Source: Alphaproteobacteria bacterium
GTDB taxonomy: Bacteria; Pseudomonadota; Alphaproteobacteria; Rhodobacterales; Rhodobacteraceae
DNA: 5,288 nt
Reading direction: 5' to 3'
Assembly (NCBI GenBank): GCA_024279075.1
Contig: JAJRRX010000530.1
Span: 1-5,288 of the forward strand
Shown: in pieces, positions 1 to 5,081 of the stretch
Layout of the letters: each line of letters starts with the position of its first letter
How positions within the stretch are numbered: the stretch's first letter is position 1
Position numbers and translations under genes: made by a program
Notes under the pieces: model-generated
Databases searched by the model: none
Told to the model about the DNA's origin: nothing
Seen by the model: the letters and a program-made list of their open reading frames with translations, nothing else

Positions 1-528
1 GGGCTGCTCTACCTCAACGCCCGCTATTATGACCCCGCCTTGGGGCGCTTCATGCAGCCGGATTGGTGGGAAGTCCGGCAGGCTGGCGTCGGCACCAACC
101 GCTACGCCTACAGCTTCAATGATCCGGTGAATTTGAGTGACAGGAATGGGCACAATTTTTGTGATCATAGTGAAATATCAGGACCTCATTGTGAAGATGC
201 GGGGCCGTCTGTTGAAGCGCGCCGTTTGGTTCGATGGATCAAAGAACTCGCTGTCGACCTTACCCCGATCGTTGGAGACATCAAGGCCTTTGCTGAAGCG
301 AGGTCTCCGACAGACTTCATAATAGCGTCCGCCGCCATTTTGCCTATAGGAGATGCGGTGAGGGTTGGGCGTCGCCTTTTGCGCGGGGCGGAAGGGATGG
401 CTGGAAGTGGTCGCAGATTTAATGAATTGGCGAGATTTAGAGAAGAGCTTGGCTTGCCTCCGGCGGGCTCAGCTGACGATGTGAGTATCCTCCTCTCACT
501 TCACATGCCAAGTTACGGCAAAAAATGA
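1..528 (+). CDS. RHS repeat-associated core protein, C-terminal part (5' end outside window; toxin tail probably truncated)
   Basis: The frame is open from base 1, so only the last 175 residues are seen. Residues 1-52 are the end of the RHS core: the YYDPALGRF signature (9-17), then NRYAYSFNDPVNLSD and a variant closing DRNGH where DPNG is usual. RHS proteins form a shell that encloses a variable C-terminal toxin for contact-dependent or secreted antagonism. Residues 76-96 (DLTPIVGDIKAF and following) resemble the pre-toxin linkers found between core and toxin. Residues 130-160, containing RFREELGLPPAGSADD, resemble the opening of a toxin domain that I associate with deaminase-like RHS/polymorphic tails (from memory, not a search). 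The protein then ends after about 15 unrelated-looking residues, with no HxE or CxxC motif, so the toxin domain looks cut short. Its stop overlaps the start of the next gene (ATGA, 525-528). Identity of the core is confident; the toxin class is not. Confidence 0.9.
   Translation, partial: GLLYLNARYYDPALGRFMQPDWWEVRQAGVGTNRYAYSFNDPVNLSDRNGHNFCDHSEISGPHCEDAGPSVEARRLVRWIKELAVDLTPIVGDIKAFAEARSPTDFIIASAAILPIGDAVRVGRRLLRGAEGMAGSGRRFNELARFREELGLPPAGSADDVSILLSLHMPSYGKK
481..499 (+). repeat. Small inverted repeat upstream of the NERD-helicase start
   Basis: GTGAG (481-485) and CTCAC (495-499) form a perfect 5-bp inverted repeat around a 9-base loop, 25 bases before the helicase ATG. It sits where the RHS reading frame stops resembling a toxin domain. 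It could be a weak hairpin, an operator or simply chance; a five-base arm is short. Confidence 0.2.
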
Positions 529-2318
529 CTGCTGGAGAGCAAAAGGTGTTGGAGCTTTTCGACCGCGAATTGGCACCCGAATGGGAGATATATATCCAGC
601 CGCACCTGAATGGATTACGGCCTGATTTTGTCCTGTTGAATCCTAACGTTGGCATCGCAGTGTTTGAGGTGAAAGATTGGAACCTGAACGCCATGCGGTA
701 CTTCACCAAGAAGGATCAATGGGGGCATGATGCGCTGTGGGCCAAGAAGGATGGGAAGGAATTTTGCATTCAAGGTCAAAACCCCGTCACAAAGGTAGGC
801 CTATACAAAAAAGAGATTTTTGAACTTTATTGCCCGCGACTTAAGGCTGGGGCCGGATTTGCTGCGATTACGGCTGGCGTTATTTTCCCTTTTGCTGGGA
901 AGCAGCAAGTTCGGGAACTTCTTGAACCGTTCCTAAATGATGGCCAGTGGGCTAAATATCGACCGGTCAGTGGTGCTGAAGACATTTCAGAGGGAAATCT
1001 TGAAGCGGTGTTTCCAGAGGCAAAGCGCACGAATTCCCGCGTTATGTCAGAAGATTTGGCGAAGGACCTACGGGGTTGGCTTGTTGAGCCTGACTTCGCG
1101 ACAATGCAGCGCACTCGTTTGAATTTGGATCAAAACCAAAGGGCATTGGCTGAAACGCGTACGGATAGCGGGTATCGCAGGATTAAGGGGCCCGCGGGGT
1201 CAGGGAAATCTCTGGTTCTCGCCGCACGCGCAGCGCGCCTTGCCAATGAGGGTAAATCCGTTTTGGTTGCAACTTTCAACATCACACTTTGGCACTACCT
1301 ACGTGATCTTATTGTTCGTGATCTCGATGCCCCTGAAAAAATAAAGAACATTCAGTTCACCCACTTTCACCTTTGGTGCAAGCATGTGTGCCATGATGCG
1401 GGATGGGAGCACAGATACGATGCTCTGTGGTCTCAGAGCGATGCCGATAGACAAAAGGATGGCCTAAATACCAGATTGCCACTTTTAGCAGAAGAGGCTG
1501 TTATGGAACCGGGGGCGTCTCGATACGATGCAATTTTGGTTGATGAAGGTCAGGATTATCGACCTTTATGGTGGAACGTAATTCGTAAGGCTTGCAATCC
1601 AGATGGCGAAATGCTCCTGGTCGCAGATGCAACACAAGATGTTTATGGGACGGCCAAGTCCTGGACAGAGGATGTCATGAAGGGGGCAGGGTTTTCAGGG
1701 GGCCGATGGGCGCAGCTTAATACCAGCTATAGATTGCCCCCTGACGCGATGGACCGTGCGCGCCGCTTCGCAACAACATTCCTTCCCAAAGAATCCACTG
1801 ATCTGCCGCAACCCGAACAAGGCTCACTTGATCTATATCCGTGCCACCTTCGCTGGGTCCAGTGTGAACCACAAAATGGTGAGACAACATGTTCAGACGA
1901 AATACTCTTCCTGATGCGCCAGACAGGTAAAGCTGGATTAGCAAATGCCGACATAACATTTCTGACAGCTGATATGAGATCGGGCCAGCAAGTAGTTGGC
2001 CACCTCACTGAATATGGAATTCAAACAGTGAATACATTTGGCGAAGATCACCGTCGCAAAAAGATGGGCTTCTATATGGGGGATGCCAGGATCAAGGCAA
2101 CAACTCTGCATAGCTTCAAAGGATGGGAATCCCGTTTGTTGGTTGTTTATGTGACAGAGGCAGCACATGCCGAGAGCTTAGCATTAATCTATGCTGGACT
2201 GACACGCCTGAAGCGAAGCCAAGAGGGAAGTTGGTTAACCATCGTATGTTCTGCATCAGAGCTTAAGGATTATGGTGAAACATGGGATCCAAACATGGCT
2301 ATGCTTTCCTTAGCGTAG
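525..2318 (+). CDS. NERD-domain nuclease fused to superfamily 1 (UvrD/Rep-like) DNA helicase
   Basis: Complete 597-residue protein. The N-terminal domain (about 1-130) is a NERD nuclease-related domain: RPDF (D34) followed by VFEVKDW (E48, K50) fits the D...ExK arrangement of the PD-(D/E)xK fold, and QNPVTK near 85 is typical of the family. The helicase part follows: a Q-motif-like LDQNQ (201-205), Walker A GPAGSGKS (222-229), motif Ia around VLVATFN (246-252), Walker B/motif II DEGQD (340-344), motif III VADATQDVYG (366-375), motif IV LNTSYRLP (398-405), motif V TLHSFKGWE (527-535) and motif VI YAGLTRLKR (556-564). It should be a cytoplasmic ATP-driven DNA translocase with nuclease activity. 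Such proteins occur in DNA repair and in phage-defence loci, but the role here is inferred. The ATG at 525 gives a family-like N-terminus and overlaps the RHS stop, so translation may be coupled. No obvious Shine-Dalgarno precedes it, only an A-rich run (520-525). By eye the DNA is less GC-rich than the gsp genes. Confidence 0.93.
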   Translation: MTAGEQKVLELFDRELAPEWEIYIQPHLNGLRPDFVLLNPNVGIAVFEVKDWNLNAMRYFTKKDQWGHDALWAKKDGKEFCIQGQNPVTKVGLYKKEIFELYCPRLKAGAGFAAITAGVIFPFAGKQQVRELLEPFLNDGQWAKYRPVSGAEDISEGNLEAVFPEAKRTNSRVMSEDLAKDLRGWLVEPDFATMQRTRLNLDQNQRALAETRTDSGYRRIKGPAGSGKSLVLAARAARLANEGKSVLVATFNITLWHYLRDLIVRDLDAPEKIKNIQFTHFHLWCKHVCHDAGWEHRYDALWSQSDADRQKDGLNTRLPLLAEEAVMEPGASRYDAILVDEGQDYRPLWWNVIRKACNPDGEMLLVADATQDVYGTAKSWTEDVMKGAGFSGGRWAQLNTSYRLPPDAMDRARRFATTFLPKESTDLPQPEQGSLDLYPCHLRWVQCEPQNGETTCSDEILFLMRQTGKAGLANADITFLTADMRSGQQVVGHLTEYGIQTVNTFGEDHRRKKMGFYMGDARIKATTLHSFKGWESRLLVVYVTEAAHAESLALIYAGLTRLKRSQEGSWLTIVCSASELKDYGETWDPNMAMLSLA

Positions 2319-2579
2319 GATTTCGCCCCCAGCCGGAACAGACCCCTACTTGGCAAAGACATAAAGCAGCTCATTCAGCTCGCCGACCGCGCCAACCAGT
2401 GGCAAAAAATTATGGGAGAAACCGCCAAGGCTCTTGATGCACAGATCGAACAAGCCGACAAAAAGCTCACCAATCTGATTACGCCTATCATCACCATTCT
2501 CATCGGCTCAACCATTGGCATTCTGGTCGTCTCGGTCATCAGCGCCATTCTGGAAATCAATGAACTCGCCTTTCAATAA
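2319..2579 (+). pseudogene. gspF: gspF remnant: C-terminal 86 residues of the T2SS inner-membrane platform protein
   Basis: Right after the helicase TAG (2316-2318), in the same frame, an open stretch encodes a clear GspF/PilC-type C-terminus. It contains a helical segment (IMGETAKALDAQIEQADKKL), then a proline-led membrane helix (PIITILIGSTIGILVVSVI) and the characteristic end SAILEINELAF. GspF normally has about 400 residues in two homologous halves; only the last quarter is present. No ATG, GTG or TTG lies in frame before codon 32 (ATG 2412), so it cannot be translated as a sensible protein here. GspF is the cytoplasmic-membrane platform that links the GspE ATPase to pseudopilus assembly. 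The gene end overlaps gspH by 20 bp, as expected in an original gspF-gspH operon. It is most simply explained as a gene cut by arrival of the RHS/helicase segment, with the breakpoint near 2319-2345; an assembly join is the alternative. Confidence 0.85.
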
Positions 2580-2964
2580 CCCCCGCGCAGGCGTGACCCT
2601 GCTGGAATCTTTGATGATGCTGGCCGTGCTTGCACTGGTTATGGGGCTGGCCGCCAGCGGCTTTCAAGCGCGCAAAAGACCCAATGATCCTGCAGGGATA
2701 AGGGCGCAAGTCGCACAAATGATTACGCTTGCCCGCAACGAGGCTATGCAGCAGCAAGAAACCATTACAATTTCTCTGGCTGACCTAAACGCAACACTAA
2801 AGCGCACACCTTTACAGCCGTGTAACGCAGACCTCACCGAAATCGCGGCCTTCCCCGATGGCACTGTTTTGGCCCCCGCCTTTTGCACAAAAACCCTGCG
2901 CATCCACATTGACTGGCTCACGGGCACCCCCACCTCCGAGCGGAGGGCAAATGATGCGGAGTAA
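2560..2964 (+). CDS. gspH: Type II secretion system minor pseudopilin GspH
   Basis: A 134-residue prepilin-like protein. The short basic leader MNSPFNNPRAG is cleaved before V12 by prepilin peptidase; E16 is the conserved glutamate at +5, followed by a hydrophobic helix (about 12-33) that anchors it in the inner membrane before assembly. The C-terminal end, with FPDGT (98-102) and IHIDWLTG (115-122), matches the GspH/FimT pattern in which a beta strand ends in a W-x-TG motif. Two cysteines (88 and 109) could form a disulphide. GspH is a minor pseudopilin near the tip of the T2SS pseudopilus. The start at 2560 is preferred over an upstream ATG at 2515 because it places the leader correctly; a weak GGA lies 6 bases upstream. 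It overlaps the gspF remnant by 20 bp and gspI by 11-14 bp. With gspF broken, its original promoter and translational coupling may be lost. Confidence 0.88.
   Translation: MNSPFNNPRAGVTLLESLMMLAVLALVMGLAASGFQARKRPNDPAGIRAQVAQMITLARNEAMQQQETITISLADLNATLKRTPLQPCNADLTEIAAFPDGTVLAPAFCTKTLRIHIDWLTGTPTSERRANDAE
2933..2946 (+). promoter_or_regulatory. Hairpin masking the gspI ribosome binding site
   Basis: CCTCCG (2933-2938) and CGGAGG (2941-2946) are perfect reverse complements separated by AG. In RNA at least five of these pairs can form with a four-base loop. The right arm is the gspI Shine-Dalgarno (GGAGG, 2942-2946, 7 bases before ATG 2954). The element lies inside the end of gspH, so ribosomes finishing gspH (stop 2962-2964) would open it. 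This is the classic layout for translational coupling. The sequence is directly visible; the function is inferred. Confidence 0.5.
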
Positions 2965-3325
2965 AGCCAATTCCGGATTCACCCTGCTGGAAATGATGAT
3001 CGCATTTGTCATTCTTTCCATCGCCGTTACCTCGATCTATAAATCCCTCACCACGGGTCTCACCACGGTCAATGAACGGTTCATCCGTTACGAAGCCACA
3101 GAGATTGCCTTGTCTGTCATAACCGAACTGGCTGTCACTCGTCCGCAAGGGCATGCTCGGGGAGATATCGGCGACATATGGCATTGGGAGGCAAAGTCTG
3201 CGCCACCAACACCCCCTGAATTTCTCCCGCCAAATATTCGCTTCTCCCGTCTTAGTGTTCAAGTTTTCCGCCGCGGCACGCTGGCCGCCACCCTCTCGCG
3301 TATTCTCTCTGCCGAGGTGCCGTGA
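2954..3325 (+). CDS. gspI: Type II secretion system minor pseudopilin GspI
   Basis: A 123-residue pseudopilin (124 if the adjacent ATG at 2951 is used). The leader MRSKANSG ends at G8, with cleavage before F9; FTLLE puts the conserved glutamate at +5 (E13), and a hydrophobic helix runs to about residue 28. The size and short globular part fit GspI, which nucleates the tip complex with GspJ and GspK. The GGAGGG at 2942-2947 is better spaced for the second ATG (2954) than the first. The start lies inside gspH and the stop TGA (3323-3325) shares its A with the ATG of gspJ, so gspH-gspI-gspJ form a tightly coupled unit. The assignment as GspI rests on the motif, the length and the H-I-J gene order; a sequence search would firm it up. 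Confidence 0.85.
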   Translation: MRSKANSGFTLLEMMIAFVILSIAVTSIYKSLTTGLTTVNERFIRYEATEIALSVITELAVTRPQGHARGDIGDIWHWEAKSAPPTPPEFLPPNIRFSRLSVQVFRRGTLAATLSRILSAEVP

Positions 3326-3930
3326 TGAACCGTAAGGCCGGCCTTTCCTACCTTGAGCTTTTGATCGTGCTGATGCTTCTTGCCATCACCGCCATGCTCA
3401 TTGGTGGCGCATTTGATTTCGCCCGCCAAGCCAAAACCCGCGCTACAGCGTTCGCCGTGCAACAAGAACCTATCATCCTGCGTAGCCACCTACGCCGCTG
3501 GGTTGAAAACATGTCACCCGTGCCGGTTGAAAACGCCTTTTTGGGCAATGCGAAGGGGTTTAGTTTCACCTTAAATGAGGGCCTGCGCGCGCGGCCCGAG
3601 GCGACCACTATAACCCTGCAGATCTACTTAGATGACACCCGCTCCGCCATGCTCAAAATTACCGGAACCAAAAGCTCTGGCGAAATGACCTTGCAAGACC
3701 TACGCACCCTTGAGCCCAATCTCACAGCCGCCGCCTTCAGTTATTACGGCTCCAAGCTTGGCCAGCCCGAAACATGGCATACTACGTGGGAAGAATCCCG
3801 CCTCCCCCGCCTCATTCGCTTTCAAGCCACACGGGGCGATGGCAGTCCCATGCCGCCTCTCATCATCCACCCCGCCGTATCCTATCATCAAAGCTTGATA
3901 TCAGCGTTATTTCCCTCGCCGCCAACCTGA
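3325..3930 (+). CDS. gspJ: Type II secretion system minor pseudopilin GspJ
   Basis: A 201-residue prepilin-type protein. Leader MNRKAG, cleavage before L7, then LSYLE with the +5 glutamate at E11 and a hydrophobic helix LLIVLMLLAITAMLIGGAF. The long C-terminal domain and the position after gspI fit GspJ, the larger minor pseudopilin of the tip complex. The ATG at 3325 is preferred over the GTG at 3322 because GAGG (3314-3317) lies 7 bases upstream and the TGATG overlap with gspI is typical of coupled genes. The C-terminus, rich in I, S and P (LIIHPAVSYHQSLIS), runs into the opposite-strand end of gspG: bases 3888-3930 are coding on both strands. No gspK follows, although gspK usually comes next in T2SS operons; instead the convergent gspG is found. 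Confidence 0.82.
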   Translation: MNRKAGLSYLELLIVLMLLAITAMLIGGAFDFARQAKTRATAFAVQQEPIILRSHLRRWVENMSPVPVENAFLGNAKGFSFTLNEGLRARPEATTITLQIYLDDTRSAMLKITGTKSSGEMTLQDLRTLEPNLTAAAFSYYGSKLGQPETWHTTWEESRLPRLIRFQATRGDGSPMPPLIIHPAVSYHQSLISALFPSPPT

Positions 3931-4298
3931 CCATCCTCCCCAAGGCTCATCAGGTCAAACGGTCGCTCAGTCCCCGGGTAGCTATAAATATACCGCCGCC
4001 CCCATGGGTCAATAATGCCTGTTGGCTTATCCAAATACGGCCCTGCCCAATCAGGCATCTCCCCCACCGGCGCCAGCAGCAGCTCCAGCCCTTCGCTTTC
4101 CAGTGGATAGCGGCCATTATCGAGGTAAAACAGCTTTAACACACTGTTCAGATTTTCCATCTGGATCACCGCCGCCTTGGCCTTGCCTTTGCCAAAATAG
4201 CCAATCACTCGTGGTCCGGCAATGCCGATCACCAGCGCCATAATCCCTAAAACCACCATCACCTCAAGCAAGGTCACGCCTGCGTTTTTCTTCTTCAA
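3888..4298 (-). CDS. gspG: Type II secretion system major pseudopilin GspG (TTG start)
   Basis: A 136-residue protein with all GspG hallmarks. The leader is LKKKNAG (first residue formyl-Met from TTG), cleaved before V8; VTLLE gives the +5 glutamate at E12, and a hydrophobic helix follows. YLDNGRYP (58-65), DPWG (97-100) and a C-terminal loop SLGEDGQVGGEGNNADI (118-134) match the family, the last being the calcium-binding region that stabilises the major pseudopilin. GspG builds the body of the pseudopilus that pushes substrates through the outer-membrane secretin. The TTG at 4298 is chosen because the ORF has no ATG at the right place, a three-lysine leader of normal length results, and AGGAG (4306-4310) lies 7 bases upstream. 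It starts 14 bases after the peptidase gene ends, so the two are one operon. In most T2SS operons gspG sits between gspF and gspH; here it is separated and on the opposite strand. Confidence 0.93.
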   Translation of the reverse strand: MKKKNAGVTLLEVMVVLGIMALVIGIAGPRVIGYFGKGKAKAAVIQMENLNSVLKLFYLDNGRYPLESEGLELLLAPVGEMPDWAGPYLDKPTGIIDPWGRRYIYSYPGTERPFDLMSLGEDGQVGGEGNNADIKL

Positions 4299-4305
4299 AT
4301 GTCCG

Positions 4306-4310
4306 CTCCT
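4306..4310 (-). promoter_or_regulatory. Ribosome binding site deciding the gspG TTG start
   Basis: On the minus strand AGGAG lies 7 bases upstream of TTG (4298-4296), in the 14-base gap after the stop of the prepilin peptidase gene. No other start codon in the gspG frame gives both a leader of normal length and this spacing, so it settles the start. Confidence 0.7.
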
Positions 4311-4312
4311 GT

Positions 4313-4840
4313 TCAAAATATCGGCCCATAAAGCCACGTTGCCCACAGTCCGATGGCGATAAACGGGCCAAATGGCAAAGCCGCATCGAATCGCCGTCGC
4401 CCAACGGCCCACATCATAGAGACAAACCCTATCCCCGCAACCGATGCGAGCAAAATCGCCGTGCTGATCCCTAGCGCCCCAACCCATGCCGTGCCTGCCC
4501 CAAGCAGCTTTACATCCCCCAATCCCAGCGCTGTTTTTCCTAGCCGCTTTTCGGCCAGTATCGAAAAAAGCCATAAGGCCAAACCCACCGCGACAACCTG
4601 CAAAGCAACCATCCACAGCGGCGCCTCGCTAAACGTCAGCCCACCAAGCAACACCACTATGTTCGCCAAATCCGGGATCTCAAACCGATCCAAATCAACC
4701 ACGCTCAGCCAAATCAATGGGAACCCTAATACAACAGCGTCCAGAATGGGTGGTGGCGAGGGGGCTAAGGCTAATGAGCTAATAAACAACCCCGCTAACC
4801 CAGTTCCAAACCACATAGTCTTCGCCCAATTCAAAGTCAT
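4313..4840 (-). CDS. gspO: Type IV-type prepilin peptidase, GspO/PilD family (short form)
   Basis: A polytopic membrane protein of 175 residues from ATG 4840. It has the A24 aspartic peptidase signatures: the first catalytic aspartate region VVDLDRFEIPD and the second GLGDVKLL (the GxGD motif), plus a late PFGPFIAIG helix. About six hydrophobic segments are visible. It cleaves the leaders of GspG/H/I/J at the inner membrane. Full-length PilD-type enzymes have an N-terminal zinc-binding methyltransferase domain with CxxC pairs; that domain is absent, so the enzyme may only cut and not N-methylate, or methylation is supplied elsewhere. The start is uncertain: ATG 4927 would add 29 mostly non-membrane residues and has GAGG 4 bases upstream, while ATG 4840 gives a standard first membrane helix but lacks a clear ribosome binding site. 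It is the first gene of the gspO-gspG unit. Confidence 0.88.
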   Translation of the reverse strand: MTLNWAKTMWFGTGLAGLFISSLALAPSPPPILDAVVLGFPLIWLSVVDLDRFEIPDLANIVVLLGGLTFSEAPLWMVALQVVAVGLALWLFSILAEKRLGKTALGLGDVKLLGAGTAWVGALGISTAILLASVAGIGFVSMMWAVGRRRFDAALPFGPFIAIGLWATWLYGPIF

Positions 4841-4849
4841 TGTCACAAA

Positions 4850-4878
4850 GTAGTATGCTGTATGCAAAAAACTGGCAA
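4850..4878 (-). promoter_or_regulatory. Possible sigma-70 promoter for gspO-gspG
   Basis: On the minus strand TTGCCA (4878-4873, five of six matches to TTGACA) and TACTAC (4855-4850, weaker) are 17 bases apart. Transcription would begin a few bases before ATG 4840, giving a nearly leaderless message. A second candidate, TTGATG (4963-4958) and TATGCT (4941-4936) with a 16-base spacer, would suit the longer start at 4927. Neither is strong. Confidence 0.25.
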
Positions 4879-4925
4879 GCGGCGCGCTTTCTTGGGTCGA
4901 GTCCGATAGGCATCGAAATAGTATC

Positions 4926-5026
4926 ATGAGACCTCAGCATAACCCGCTTTTGAGTGACATCAAGGATACAAATCCGGTTGGCGGGTGTAATAGGGCAGCT
5001 TAAAGCGGCTCATGCTGGGGTCTCAT
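4926..5026. repeat. Imperfect 26-bp inverted repeat flanking a 49-bp centre
   Basis: The left arm 4926-4951 begins with 15 bases (4926-4940) that are the reverse complement of 5012-5026 except at one position; a CCGCTTT block farther in (4944-4950) also matches, giving about 22 of 26 positions. The arms face each other across 4952-5000, in the gap between the gspO start and the right-edge gene. The left arm contains the GAGG and ATG of the longer gspO start. Options are a duplicated regulatory segment, a small mobile-element or recombination footprint, or paired operator sites. The match is visible; the role is not. Confidence 0.5.
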
Positions 5027-5055
5027 CTCTTTAGGAAATTGAAGGCCTTTCCCCC

Positions 5056-5081
5056 AAGGCTTCGCCGTGTCAGCCTTTTTT
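5056..5081 (+). terminator. Possible weak Rho-independent terminator
   Basis: AAGGCT (5056-5061) pairs perfectly with AGCCTT (5072-5077) over a 10-base loop, and the right arm runs into six Ts (5076-5081) on the plus strand. It overlaps the end of the minus-strand gene at 5070. The T tract is on the plus strand, where no convincing gene ends, so its use is doubtful. Confidence 0.2.

Noticed and set aside
437..709. Minus-strand ORF across the RHS/helicase junction as a missing immunity gene
   Set aside because: It is antisense to two well-supported coding regions, shows no family resemblance and has shadow-like composition.
2515..2560. Upstream ATG extension of gspH
   Set aside because: It would put 15 extra residues from another frame of gspF before a normal-length prepilin leader.
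2858..2951. Upstream ATG extension of gspI
   Set aside because: It adds 31 proline-rich residues overlapping gspH, whereas the ATGs at 2951/2954 follow a strong ribosome binding site and give a standard leader.
3580..3598. GC-rich inverted repeat GGGCC...GGCCC in gspJ
   Set aside because: Short stem inside coding sequence in a GC-rich patch; most likely chance.
3887..3899. ATCAA-AGC-TTGAT inverted repeat at the gspJ/gspG ends as a bidirectional terminator
   Set aside because: The stem is five AT-rich pairs and no T run follows on either strand.
4299..4616. N-terminal extension of the gspG frame
   Set aside because: It overlaps the peptidase gene in another frame and would place the pseudopilin leader over 100 residues inside the protein; TTG 4298 with AGGAG is better.
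4353..4853. Plus-strand ORF of 166 codons antisense to the prepilin peptidase
   Set aside because: Rich in P, S, T, A and N as expected from the reverse of a hydrophobic gene; the opposite strand has clear peptidase motifs.
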